Assembly (NCBI GenBank): GCA_910587245.1
Contig: CAJULX010000011.1
Span: 1 to 61,221, forward strand
Reading direction: 5' to 3'
From: Candidatus Gastranaerophilales bacterium
GTDB lineage: Bacteria > Cyanobacteriota > Vampirovibrionia > Gastranaerophilales > Gastranaerophilaceae
DNA length: 61,221 nt
Below are positions 49,089-57,208 of the stretch, piece by piece (within the stretch, counting starts at the first letter, position 1; every line of letters begins with the position of its first letter). Under the pieces are notes generated by a model that ran no database searches, was not told the origin of the DNA, and was given only the letters and a program-made list of their open reading frames with translations. Both the position numbers and the translations under genes were made by a program.

Positions 49089-50456
49089 CTACAGTTTTTC
49101 AATTTGATACAAATTAACACCGCCCGCTGCTTTATAAAGCCCGATAACCGCAATAAGAGAGTTAATTTTACTTGAAGCTTCTTCTTTTTGTGTAATTAAA
49201 TACAGTTGTTTTGCAAATAAGACATCTAAATCAGATGCGGCTCCTATTTGTTTTTTATCTTTTGCAAGAGAATATATTTTATCTTCAAGTACAATTCGCT
49301 TTTTGGTTTCATCATAATTTTTCACGGAAGTTTTGTATTCAACAAGGCTTGAATTTACCTCTTTAACCCCTGTAAGATATGCTTTCTGATAATTATTTAA
49401 AGCTTCTTCGTATTCAAGTTTTTTCATTTTTAAAAACGCGCGTTTTCTTCCGCCCGAGAATAAATCAATATCAGGCAAGATTCCCGCGCTCAGCATTCTT
49501 GAAGGAGAACTGAAAAGAGAACCAAGCGTATAGGCATTTAAACCTATCTGCCCGAATATTGTAAAAGATGGCAGAAATTCCCTTTTTGCGGCTCTGACAT
49601 CAAAACCCGTTCTTTTTAAATTAGCTTCTTCAAAAAGGTAATCCGGCCTGTTTTCAACAATGGCGGAATTATATTCAGACGGAACACCCGTGAGCGGCAT
49701 AACGTTTTTATAGTTATTTCTTTCTATTTCTTTATCAGATTTTACCAGATAAACTTTTATACTGTTGATTAAAACCTCACGCGCCTGAAGATGAATATTA
49801 TATTCTTCTTTAAGCAAGGTTAAAAATTTTTCCTGTCCCAGAAGCTCATTTACGGAACAAAGACCGGCTTTATATTTAGCAAGAGTTTTTGATACAATAT
49901 CTTCCTGTAATTTGATAAGTTCGTCCTGAATTTCAATAAGCCTGTCCGCTTTGATTAAATTAAAATAATCAACCGCAAAAGCAGCTGAAAGAGAAATATA
50001 AGTGGCACGCTCCGCTTGTTTAACAGCTTCAAGCTGTTCTTTTTTGCTTTTAGTGTAAAGTCTGTTTTTACCCCATATATCTATCTCATATTCTGCGGTT
50101 AAAGGAAGGTAGTAGTTATTTTGAGAATATTTCGGAATTTCCATATCACCAAAAAGTTCTCTCGGTGCTTGAAAATCACGATTAATATTACCTGATAAAT
50201 TTAAAGACGGCAGTTCGTTTGCAAACTGCATTTTTACCATCTGCTCGTTTTCTTTTACCTTAAGTGCAGCGTTTTGCAGGTCATAATTTTTTTCATATAA
50301 AGTTAAAAGATGAGTATTCAAATATTCGTCATGAAAATTTTCCCACCAGTTTAAATTCATATATTCCATCTTATCTGCAGCATTCAGTGCGGTATCTTCT
50401 ATTGAAAATACAGGATTTATAAATAATAAACAAATAATTAATAAAATTTTTTTCAT
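49089..50456 (-). CDS. TolC/NodT-type outer membrane efflux protein
   Basis: 455 aa with signal peptide (MKKILLIICLLFINPVFS). Contains NRPDYLFEEANLKRTGFDVRAAKREFLPSFTIFGQIG, the recognisable mid-segment of RND/MFS-type outer membrane factors, and the paired long helices of the family. Divergent from marR/emrA/emrB, so it very likely forms the outer duct of that pump. The shared upstream region (68 bases) has an inverted repeat over the other promoter. Confidence 0.92.
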   Translation of the reverse strand: MKKILLIICLLFINPVFSIEDTALNAADKMEYMNLNWWENFHDEYLNTHLLTLYEKNYDLQNAALKVKENEQMVKMQFANELPSLNLSGNINRDFQAPRELFGDMEIPKYSQNNYYLPLTAEYEIDIWGKNRLYTKSKKEQLEAVKQAERATYISLSAAFAVDYFNLIKADRLIEIQDELIKLQEDIVSKTLAKYKAGLCSVNELLGQEKFLTLLKEEYNIHLQAREVLINSIKVYLVKSDKEIERNNYKNVMPLTGVPSEYNSAIVENRPDYLFEEANLKRTGFDVRAAKREFLPSFTIFGQIGLNAYTLGSLFSSPSRMLSAGILPDIDLFSGGRKRAFLKMKKLEYEEALNNYQKAYLTGVKEVNSSLVEYKTSVKNYDETKKRIVLEDKIYSLAKDKKQIGAASDLDVLFAKQLYLITQKEEASSKINSLIAVIGLYKAAGGVNLYQIEKL

Positions 50457-50480
50457 ACTGCTTTGCCTTTAAAAATTTTC

Positions 50481-50502
50481 TTGTGCTATAATTACATCAC
50501 AA
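50481..50502 (+). promoter_or_regulatory. -10 box and possible MarR operator
   Basis: TATAAT (50487-50492) sits inside an inverted repeat TTGTG (50481-50485) ... CACAA (50498-50502). A protein bound here would cover the -10 of the marR operon and lie close to the divergent TolC-like gene. Confidence 0.5.
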
Positions 50503-50523
50503 TAAAAAAGGAAAATCAAACAA

Positions 50524-50979
50524 ATGAAAACAATTTCCTTTGGAAGAAGAATAGGAACAAGTATTTATAATACCGGTGTTGTTGCAAGAGCGCTGTCTTC
50601 TCAGACTTTTGCCGAAAAAGGATTTGAAATAACTCCGGAACAATATCTTGTGCTTGATTTGGTAACAGAGCATGGCGAACTCTATCAAAGGCAGATTGCG
50701 GAAATAACCCTGAAAGACAGAGCCAATGTTTCACGTATTATAAAAATATTGGAAGAAAAAGATTTAATTAAAAAAGTTGAAGCTTCCCATGGCAGAAGAA
50801 TATATAAAATTTTAATAACTTCAAAAGGTAAAGAACTCAGAGACAGCATGCTTCCTACCGCAATAGAATTAAAAAAAATCTTAGCAAAAAATATAAGCGA
50901 AGAGGAACTTACAATAACACTCAATACATTAAAAAAAGTTTACGAAAACGCCAGAAATCTGGTCAAATTACAGATATAA
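50524..50979 (+). CDS. MarR-family transcriptional regulator
   Basis: 151 aa winged-helix protein: LYQRQIAEITLKDRANVSRIIKILEEKDLIKKVEASHGRRIYKILITSKGKEL covers recognition helix and wing. First gene of the efflux operon and probably its autorepressor, released by a pump substrate. AAAGGAAAA precedes the ATG. Confidence 0.93.
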   Translation: MKTISFGRRIGTSIYNTGVVARALSSQTFAEKGFEITPEQYLVLDLVTEHGELYQRQIAEITLKDRANVSRIIKILEEKDLIKKVEASHGRRIYKILITSKGKELRDSMLPTAIELKKILAKNISEEELTITLNTLKKVYENARNLVKLQI

Positions 50980-50998
50980 ACAAAAAAAGGAAAATAAA

Positions 50999-51961
50999 AT
51001 GACCGAAGATAACAACAAAGACAACAGACACGTATACCAGAAAAAAAGAGTAATAGTACCGGCCATAACGGCTTCCGTACTTTTATTACTCGGGCTTTTA
51101 ATTTCAATTAATTCAATATTTTATAAATCTACGGACGATGCTTTTATTGAAGGACATATAGTAACGGTGGCGCCAAGAGTTTCAGGGCCTGTTATAAAGC
51201 TTTACGTGGAAGATAATCAGGAAGTTAAAAAAGGTGATTTACTTTTAGAGATTGATCCTGAGGATTACAAAGTAAAACTGAAACAGACAAAATCAAAACT
51301 GGATGAAGCAAGAGCGGCTTTAAAAAGCGCAGGTAATGAAGTAACAAAAACGTATTCGGAGCTGGATTTTGCAAAAAGCGATTATACAAGATATTCTCAA
51401 ATGTATTCAAAGGGAATATCCTCAAAACAGGAGTATGATTCAAGCAAAAATAAACTCACTGCGGCAAAATCAAACAGTGACGCTTCAAAAGCAAAATACA
51501 ACGAGCTTTCTGCTGCTATAAAAAGACTTGAAGCAGAAGTTGAGCAGGCAAAATTAGATTTATCATATACAAAAATTTATGCCGCGCAGGACGGGAAAAT
51601 TACCCACAGAACAGTGGAGGAAGGAAATTACGTTCAAACTGCCCAGCCCCTATTTGCAATAGCACAGGATGATGTTTGGATTGTGGCAAATTTTAAAGAA
51701 ACCCAGATTGCAAATATGAAAAAAGGGCAAAAAGTTACCATAAAGATTGATGCATACGGCAATAAGAAATTTTCAGGAGTTGTAGACAGCCTTCAGATGG
51801 CATCCGGCGCTAAGGCAAGCCTCTTTCCGCCTGAAAATGCCGTCGGAAGTTATGTAAAGATAGTACAGAGAATACCCGTAAAAATTTTATTTACGGATGA
51901 TATAACGGGATATAACATAATACCCGGCATGAGCGTGGTACCCACCGTGAAGGTAAAGTAA
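50999..51961 (+). CDS. emrA: EmrA/HlyD-type membrane fusion protein
   Basis: 320 aa. One N-terminal transmembrane helix (VIVPAITASVLLLLGLLISIN), then STDDAFIEGHIVTVAPRVSGPV, the usual barrel-sandwich entry, a coiled-coil hairpin (~95-185), and the return strand YTKIYAAQDGKITHRTVEEGNYVQ. Bridges the inner-membrane pump EmrB and the TolC-like duct. The emrB start follows one base after its stop. Confidence 0.93.
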   Translation: MTEDNNKDNRHVYQKKRVIVPAITASVLLLLGLLISINSIFYKSTDDAFIEGHIVTVAPRVSGPVIKLYVEDNQEVKKGDLLLEIDPEDYKVKLKQTKSKLDEARAALKSAGNEVTKTYSELDFAKSDYTRYSQMYSKGISSKQEYDSSKNKLTAAKSNSDASKAKYNELSAAIKRLEAEVEQAKLDLSYTKIYAAQDGKITHRTVEEGNYVQTAQPLFAIAQDDVWIVANFKETQIANMKKGQKVTIKIDAYGNKKFSGVVDSLQMASGAKASLFPPENAVGSYVKIVQRIPVKILFTDDITGYNIIPGMSVVPTVKVK

Positions 51962-51962
51962 G

Positions 51963-53498
51963 ATGAGCATTCCCGAGGTAAAAAAGAAAGTGCCTGTATG
52001 GCTTATTGCTATATCAATTTTGATGCCGACATCATTTTCCGCTATGGCAACAACAGCAACAAATGTTGCAATTCCTCATATTTCAGGATATTTTGCAGCG
52101 ACTGCGGATGAAGCAAAATGGATTGTAACATCTTATATGATAGCAAACGCCTGTCTTATTATGTTATCAGGCTGGCTTGAACATACACTGGGGCGTAAAA
52201 GATTTATAAAAATCTGCATTACGATATTTACACTCGGTGCTCTAATCTGTACACTTGCACCATCGCTGAACATTATGGTACTGGGAAGATTTATTCAGGG
52301 GGTCGGCGGAGGCCCTATGACGCCTATATCTCAAACCGTATTACTTTCAGCATTTCCACCCGAGAAAAAGGGGCTTGCAATGTCATTATTCGGGCTTGCC
52401 GTTATGGTATGCGCAATTTTAGGACCGTCATTCGGCGGTTTTCTTGTTGATAATTTAAACTGGCACTATATTTATTCTATAAATATTCCAGTAGGTATAC
52501 TCTCATTTATTTTAATAAGCAGATATATTGAAGATGTAAAACCCGAAAAAGGCAAGAAACACATAGATTTTGTCGGAATGACCGCGCTTATTTTATGGCT
52601 TTTATCAATGCAGATAGTGCTGGATAAAGGACAGCAGTACAACTGGTTTGACAGCGGGTGGATATGCTGGCTTGCAGGGTTTTCGCTTGTAACACTTTCA
52701 TTTTTAATAGTGTGGGAAATTGAAAATAAAAATTCTTTCATAAAAATACGGCTTTTTAAAGACAGAAATTTTCTTATAGGAACAATTATTTCAACTGCCG
52801 TTAGTATGGTGATATTTACCACTATGTTTCTTGCACCTCAATTTTTGCAGAATGTTTTAGGGTATACGGCGCTATTAAGCGGATATACACTTGCACCAAG
52901 GGTCATCTCCTGCGTTTTAATGCTTTTTGCGATACCGTATTTAATGAAAATATATGACAGCAAACTTTTAATTGCCGTCGGGTTCTTTTTTCTCGGGTTT
53001 GCAACTTTTATGTTTACAAATGTAAATCTTTCAGTCTCATTTTTCTACGTCACAATGCCAAATATTCTTTTAGGGGTCGGAGTTATTTTAACTTTTATAC
53101 CGATTTCCGCTCTTGCGCTTGGCACACTGCCCAAAGAATCACTTGCGGACGGTGCCAGCCTGCATAATTTCTGCAAAACGGTAGGAGTGGCAATTGTTGT
53201 TTCAATGTCATCCACAATTGTTGCAAGACACTCCCAAATTCATCAAAATTATCTTGTTGATAACCTTTCAAATTTCAATTTAGTATTTCAGCAAAAAATG
53301 GCAGGCTGGACTCACACTTTTATGAGCGGGGCTTCAAGCACTTTTGCACAGCATAAGGCAAATGCTTTTGCATATAAACAGATGATAGCACAGGCAACAT
53401 TGATGTCTTATATAGACGCTTTTGCAATTGTGGCATTACTAGCGTTCGTTTTAATTCCGTTACCGTTTTTAATGAATACCGATATTGAAGAAAAATAA
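51963..53498 (+). CDS. emrB: EmrB/QacA-type MFS drug transporter (DHA2)
   Basis: 511 aa, about 14 transmembrane helices as in the DHA2 family. Motif A-like GWLEHTLGRKRFIK, the family motif C segment GPSFGGFLVDNLNWHYIYSINIPVG, and TTATNVAIPHISG near the N-terminus. Proton-driven export of hydrophobic compounds through EmrA and TolC. Convergent with the arsR-type gene, four bases apart. Confidence 0.94.
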   Translation: MSIPEVKKKVPVWLIAISILMPTSFSAMATTATNVAIPHISGYFAATADEAKWIVTSYMIANACLIMLSGWLEHTLGRKRFIKICITIFTLGALICTLAPSLNIMVLGRFIQGVGGGPMTPISQTVLLSAFPPEKKGLAMSLFGLAVMVCAILGPSFGGFLVDNLNWHYIYSINIPVGILSFILISRYIEDVKPEKGKKHIDFVGMTALILWLLSMQIVLDKGQQYNWFDSGWICWLAGFSLVTLSFLIVWEIENKNSFIKIRLFKDRNFLIGTIISTAVSMVIFTTMFLAPQFLQNVLGYTALLSGYTLAPRVISCVLMLFAIPYLMKIYDSKLLIAVGFFFLGFATFMFTNVNLSVSFFYVTMPNILLGVGVILTFIPISALALGTLPKESLADGASLHNFCKTVGVAIVVSMSSTIVARHSQIHQNYLVDNLSNFNLVFQQKMAGWTHTFMSGASSTFAQHKANAFAYKQMIAQATLMSYIDAFAIVALLAFVLIPLPFLMNTDIEEK

Positions 53499-53502
53499 AA
53501 TA

Positions 53503-53802
53503 TCAGTGTTCTTTCTGCTTGTTATTTAAAATTTTATTTAAACATGTAAAAAATTCACCCATACAGGAAATTTTAAGGGAATAATAAACATTCATGCCAT
53601 CTCTGCGGTCTTGTATTAAGCCGACCGCCTTTAATTTTTGAAGGCTTTTTGAAATATGCGCCTGCTGATATTTTTGTAATTTTTCCTGTATTTTACATAC
53701 ACAGATTTCACCATCTAAAAGTAAATCAATAACATCAAGCCTTACGGGATTTGCCAGTGCTTTAAAAATTTCAGCCTTTTTATCATTTAAATTTTTATCC
53801 AT
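53503..53802 (-). CDS. ArsR-family metalloregulator
   Basis: 99 aa winged helix. FKALANPVRLDVIDLLLDGEICVCKIQEKL contains the ELCVCDL-type metal site of ArsR/SmtB proteins (CVC), then KYQQAHISKSLQKLKAVGLIQDRRDGMNVYYSL. Divergent from the permease; two palindromes lie between them, so autorepression and control of the permease by arsenic/antimony or another thiophilic ion are likely. Confidence 0.92.
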   Translation of the reverse strand: MDKNLNDKKAEIFKALANPVRLDVIDLLLDGEICVCKIQEKLQKYQQAHISKSLQKLKAVGLIQDRRDGMNVYYSLKISCMGEFFTCLNKILNNKQKEH

Positions 53803-53811
53803 ATCATCCCC

Positions 53812-53868
53812 TTGACATTATTCCAAATTTGGAATAATGTATTTAAAAGATATTCCAATTGTGGAATA
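53812..53868. promoter_or_regulatory. Twin ArsR operators over the permease promoter
   Basis: A perfect 24-bp palindrome (53816-53839; half-site CATTATTCCAAA) starts at the end of TTGACA (53812-53817), so it fills the spacer of the permease promoter. A second site, TATTCCA-ATTG-TGGAATA, lies at 53851-53868. Shared core TTCCAA...TTGGAA. Confidence 0.82.
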
Positions 53869-53914
53869 AAGTTACAAAAATGTCAACATGGAAAACTTTA
53901 CAAAGGAGGTAAAG

Positions 53915-54883
53915 ATGTTTGAAAAATTTGCGGATTGGCTGGTTTATAAAATATTGGGACTCTCAATAGAAGCAAGATTTACCGAAGCTTTGCACTTTTT
54001 TATATATGATGCTTTAAAAATTTTATTTCTGTTATTTTCAATAATTTCCGTCATAGCCTATATAAGAAGTTATATTGACAATGAAAAATTGAAAAAAATT
54101 ATCGAAAAGCAGCCTAAATTTTTAGCACATCTGTTTGCATCATTTTTCGGTGCAATAACCCCGTTTTGTTCCTGTTCATCTATCCCTGTATTTATAGGTT
54201 TTAGTGAAGCAGGGGTGCCTTTTGGAGCAGGAATGAGTTTTTTAATAACTTCACCGATGATAAACGAAATTGCGATTTTAGTACTTGCCGGAACTATCGG
54301 CTGGAAAATAACTGTAATATATGTTGTAACCGGTATTATAGCAGGGGTTGCCGGTGGAATGCTTATGGAAAAATTTGGATGGAAAAAATATCTGCAAGAT
54401 TATATTTTAACCAGAAACGGTAAAAATGATAAGTGCACCTGCAAAAGCGTAAATAAAAAACAAAATCAAAAAGAAAAAATTAAAGAGGCGATTATTTATT
54501 CAAAAGATTTAATGAAAAAAATATGGCTTTTTGTACTTTTGGGTGTCGGAGCAGGTGCATTTTTACATGGGTATGTTCCTGAGGATTTCTTTATAAAGTA
54601 TATGGGAGGGGATAATTTACTTGCCGTACCGCTTGCAGTAGCAGCAGGAATCCCTTTGTATGCAGATGCAACAACAATAATACCGATTGCACAAGTATTA
54701 ATCAATAAGGGTGCAGCCATTGGTACTGTTTTAGTTTTTATGATGGCAATTGTTACGCTTTCACTTCCCGAAATGATAATTATATCAAGAGTTATGAAAA
54801 AAGAGCTTATAGTAAGATTTGTAATTTTTATGTTTATAATTTTTACATTAACGGGATATTTTTATAACTTAATTTTAAAATAA
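53915..54883 (+). CDS. YraQ/ArsP-type permease (UPF0718)
   Basis: 322 aa with about eight transmembrane helices. TPFCSCSSIPVFIGF and the second-half ITSPMINE and GIPLYADATTIIPIA are the paired signature loops of this permease family, some members of which export methylarsenite. A cytosolic loop contains KCTCKS. Start at ATG 53915 because AGGAGG is five bases upstream; the ATG at 53888 would add nine residues and lacks a site. Paired with an ArsR regulator. Confidence 0.9.
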   Translation: MFEKFADWLVYKILGLSIEARFTEALHFFIYDALKILFLLFSIISVIAYIRSYIDNEKLKKIIEKQPKFLAHLFASFFGAITPFCSCSSIPVFIGFSEAGVPFGAGMSFLITSPMINEIAILVLAGTIGWKITVIYVVTGIIAGVAGGMLMEKFGWKKYLQDYILTRNGKNDKCTCKSVNKKQNQKEKIKEAIIYSKDLMKKIWLFVLLGVGAGAFLHGYVPEDFFIKYMGGDNLLAVPLAVAAGIPLYADATTIIPIAQVLINKGAAIGTVLVFMMAIVTLSLPEMIIISRVMKKELIVRFVIFMFIIFTLTGYFYNLILK

Positions 54884-54906
54884 AAAACAGCTTTGAATAA
54901 TAAAAA

Positions 54907-54921
54907 ATCCCCTGAGGGGAT
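54907..54921 (-). terminator. Terminator of the tRNA-Glu/tRNA-Lys pair
   Basis: ATCCCC-TGA-GGGGAT; minus strand continues with TTTTTT. It also follows the permease stop at 54883. Confidence 0.7.
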
Positions 54922-54927
54922 AAAGTA

Positions 54928-55000
54928 TGGGCCTGGTGGGACTCGAACCCACGACCAAAAGATTAAGAGTCTCCTGCGCTACCAACTGCGCTACAGGCCC
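54928..55000 (-). tRNA. tRNA-Lys (anticodon CUU)
   Basis: Acceptor GGGCCTG/CAGGCCC, anticodon loop CTCTTAA, T arm GTGGG-TTCGAGT-CCCAC, discriminator A. The anticodon stem uses two G-U pairs. Transcribed behind tRNA-Glu. Confidence 0.95.
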
Positions 55001-55047
55001 GCATATTATTGTTCAAATCCTGCTGCTTTAGCAAAATTTAGGATTTT

Positions 55048-55119
55048 CGGCGGTAACGGGATTTGAACCCGTGTCAACAGAATGAGAATCTGCTATCCTA
55101 ACCCCTAGACGATACCGCT
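55048..55119 (-). tRNA. tRNA-Glu (anticodon CUC)
   Basis: Anticodon loop TTCTCAT, D arm with the Glu-type GTCTAGGGGTTAGGATA, T arm CGGG-TTCAAAT-CCCG, discriminator G. Aligned on the universal TC at positions 8-9, the acceptor is AGCGGTA/TACCGCC, giving six good pairs and an A-C mismatch at 1-72. Confidence 0.88.
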
Positions 55120-55168
55120 AAGAACAAAATTATTTTATCACCAAAAATTTCGACACGCAAACAATTTT

Positions 55169-56284
55169 TTAGTATACTATTTTCCCTAAAACAAGCTCTT
55201 TGCTTGCACCCGTGCATGCGGGAATATTATTCGGGATATTATAAAAAGTGCAATATCCAAGCAGTGCAAATGCCATAGCCTCTTTAAAATTATTAGAAAT
55301 GCCATAATCTTCATGGGTCTTTAATTTCAGTTTTTGGGGTAAATAGCTTTTTAACATTAGCATCATGGTTTTATTATATGCCCCGCCCCCGCCTATTATA
55401 ACATTTTTAACATCTGCCTTATCAAAAACAAATCTTTCATATGCTTGTGCAATAGTTTTTGCAGTAAGAGCCGTAAGTGTTGCAATAATGTCTTTCGGGT
55501 CTTTTGGTGCCGTTTTTAAAAAATTTTCAATATATTCTGCCGAAAAATGTTCCCTGCCTGTCGTTTTGGGCGGCGCCATAAAATAATACTCATCTTCAAG
55601 TAAAGCAGAAAGCCAATCTTCCGACACTCTGCCCGCTTGTGCAATTTCACCGTCTTTATCATATTTTTTATTGAAGAATTTTTGCATGCAATAATCAATC
55701 ATAATATTGCCGCATCCCGTATCAAAACCAAAAACTTCGCAAGTATCGGAAACAACCGTTACATTTGAAATTCCGCCAATATTTTGAACAAGAGAATTTT
55801 TAAACCAGACACTGTCTGCAAAACAAACAAGGGGTGCACCGTTACCGCCGTATGCGATATCTTTTTCCCTGAAATTTGAAATCACAGGGCTGCCGGTATC
55901 CGCTGTAATTACTGAGTTTTCTCCAATTTGAAGGGTGCTTTTTAATGAAATATCACCGATTTTTTCATCAAACGGATAATGATATACTGTCTGCCCGTGG
56001 CTCGAGATAAAATCAGGTTTTCCAAATTCCTTAATTAAAAGGTTTGCCGCCTGCGCAAAACAATGTCCTATTGCAAAATTAAGCTGACACAATTCTTTGA
56101 TGGCAATTTCACCTCTAAATGCTTTAAAAATCATTTCCCTTATTTCATCGGGGTAAGGATAATTTACCCCTTTAATAAGTTTAACCATTAAATCAGGGTG
56201 AACCTCACAATATGCAGCATCAATAGAATCACAGGAAGTACCTGACATCAATCCTATTACTTTTTTTACTTCTAATTCTTTCAT
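55169..56284 (-). CDS. anmK: Anhydro-N-acetylmuramic acid kinase
   Basis: 371 aa. Phosphorylates anhydroMurNAc to MurNAc-6-phosphate in peptidoglycan recycling. GLMSGTSCDSIDAAYCEV at the N-terminus (ATP/sugar site), SSHGQTVYH, NIGGISNVT, FDTGCGN and VIIGGGGAYNKTMM are family signatures. Divergent from murQ with 36 bases between start codons. TACAAT lies seven bases before the ATG without a Shine-Dalgarno. Confidence 0.96.
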   Translation of the reverse strand: MKELEVKKVIGLMSGTSCDSIDAAYCEVHPDLMVKLIKGVNYPYPDEIREMIFKAFRGEIAIKELCQLNFAIGHCFAQAANLLIKEFGKPDFISSHGQTVYHYPFDEKIGDISLKSTLQIGENSVITADTGSPVISNFREKDIAYGGNGAPLVCFADSVWFKNSLVQNIGGISNVTVVSDTCEVFGFDTGCGNIMIDYCMQKFFNKKYDKDGEIAQAGRVSEDWLSALLEDEYYFMAPPKTTGREHFSAEYIENFLKTAPKDPKDIIATLTALTAKTIAQAYERFVFDKADVKNVIIGGGGAYNKTMMLMLKSYLPQKLKLKTHEDYGISNNFKEAMAFALLGYCTFYNIPNNIPACTGASKELVLGKIVY

Positions 56285-56320
56285 TGCCCTAATTGTAACA
56301 ATACTCTATAATTAAAGCAA
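56284..56320. promoter_or_regulatory. Interlocked divergent promoters of anmK and murQ
   Basis: murQ: TTGCCC (56284-56289)-17-TATAAT (56307-56312), eight bases to ATG. anmK on the minus strand: TTGCTT (56320-56315)-17-TACAAT (56297-56292), seven bases to ATG. Each -35 touches the other gene's start codon. Confidence 0.68.
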
Positions 56321-57208
56321 ATGAAAAAGATTATAACAGAAAACAGAAACGAAAATACAAAAGATATAGACCTTGTTTCCAGTCTTGAAATTGTCCAAAA
56401 AATTAACAGGGAAGACGAGATAATAACAAAGGCAATTAACAGTGAACTATTAAACATAGCAAAAGCAGTTGATATTATTTCGGAACAATTTTTAAAAGGC
56501 GGAAGGCTTTTTTATTTTGGCGCAGGAACATCGGGAAGGCTTGGGGTTTTGGATGCTTCAGAATGCCCTCCGACATTCGGGGTTGAGCCTGATATGGTTC
56601 AGGGTATTATTGCTGGCGGCGACAGAGCTTTAAGATTTGCTATTGAGGGCGCGGAAGACAATTTTGAACTGGGTCTAAAAGATGCTGAAATTTTAAATGA
56701 GAAGGATGTCTGCGTTTTAATCTCCGCAAGCGGAAATCCTGATTATCTCCTAGGAGCTGCAAAAAGCGCCCGTAAGAAAGGATGTAAAATAATATCTTTA
56801 ACTTCAAATCCCGAAGGAAAAATTTTAAACGAAGCAAATATTAAAATTTGCATAAAAGTAGGAGCGGAAGTTATTGCAGGTTCTTCAAGAATGAAGTCCG
56901 GCACGGCGCAAAAGATGGTCTTAAATATGCTTTCAACAGGCTCTATGATTAAGATAGGCAAAACCTATGAAAATTTAATGATAGATGTTAAAGCGACAAA
57001 TGAAAAATTAAAAAAAAGAGCACTGCAAATAGTTATGGATTTAAGTGAAAAAGATGAAAAACTTGCGTTAGAAACATTAAAGAAATGTAACTGGTCGGTA
57101 AAAATTGCAGTTTATACCCTGATAAAAAACGTATCAATACAAGAAGCACAGCAGGCAATAAATAAAAATAACGGAGTCCTAAGGAAAGCGCTAAATAATG
57201 CAAAATGA
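56321..57208 (+). CDS. murQ: N-acetylmuramic acid 6-phosphate etherase
   Basis: 295 aa SIS-fold enzyme that splits MurNAc-6-P into GlcNAc-6-P and lactate. FGAGTSGRLGVLDASECPPTFG, GIIAGGDRALRFAIEGAED, SGNPDYLLGA and GSSRMKSGTAQKMVLNMLSTG are standard, including the catalytic Glu (EGAED). Next step after AnmK. Overlaps the MFS transporter gene by 11 bases. Predicted leaderless or nearly so. Confidence 0.97.
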   Translation: MKKIITENRNENTKDIDLVSSLEIVQKINREDEIITKAINSELLNIAKAVDIISEQFLKGGRLFYFGAGTSGRLGVLDASECPPTFGVEPDMVQGIIAGGDRALRFAIEGAEDNFELGLKDAEILNEKDVCVLISASGNPDYLLGAAKSARKKGCKIISLTSNPEGKILNEANIKICIKVGAEVIAGSSRMKSGTAQKMVLNMLSTGSMIKIGKTYENLMIDVKATNEKLKKRALQIVMDLSEKDEKLALETLKKCNWSVKIAVYTLIKNVSIQEAQQAINKNNGVLRKALNNAK

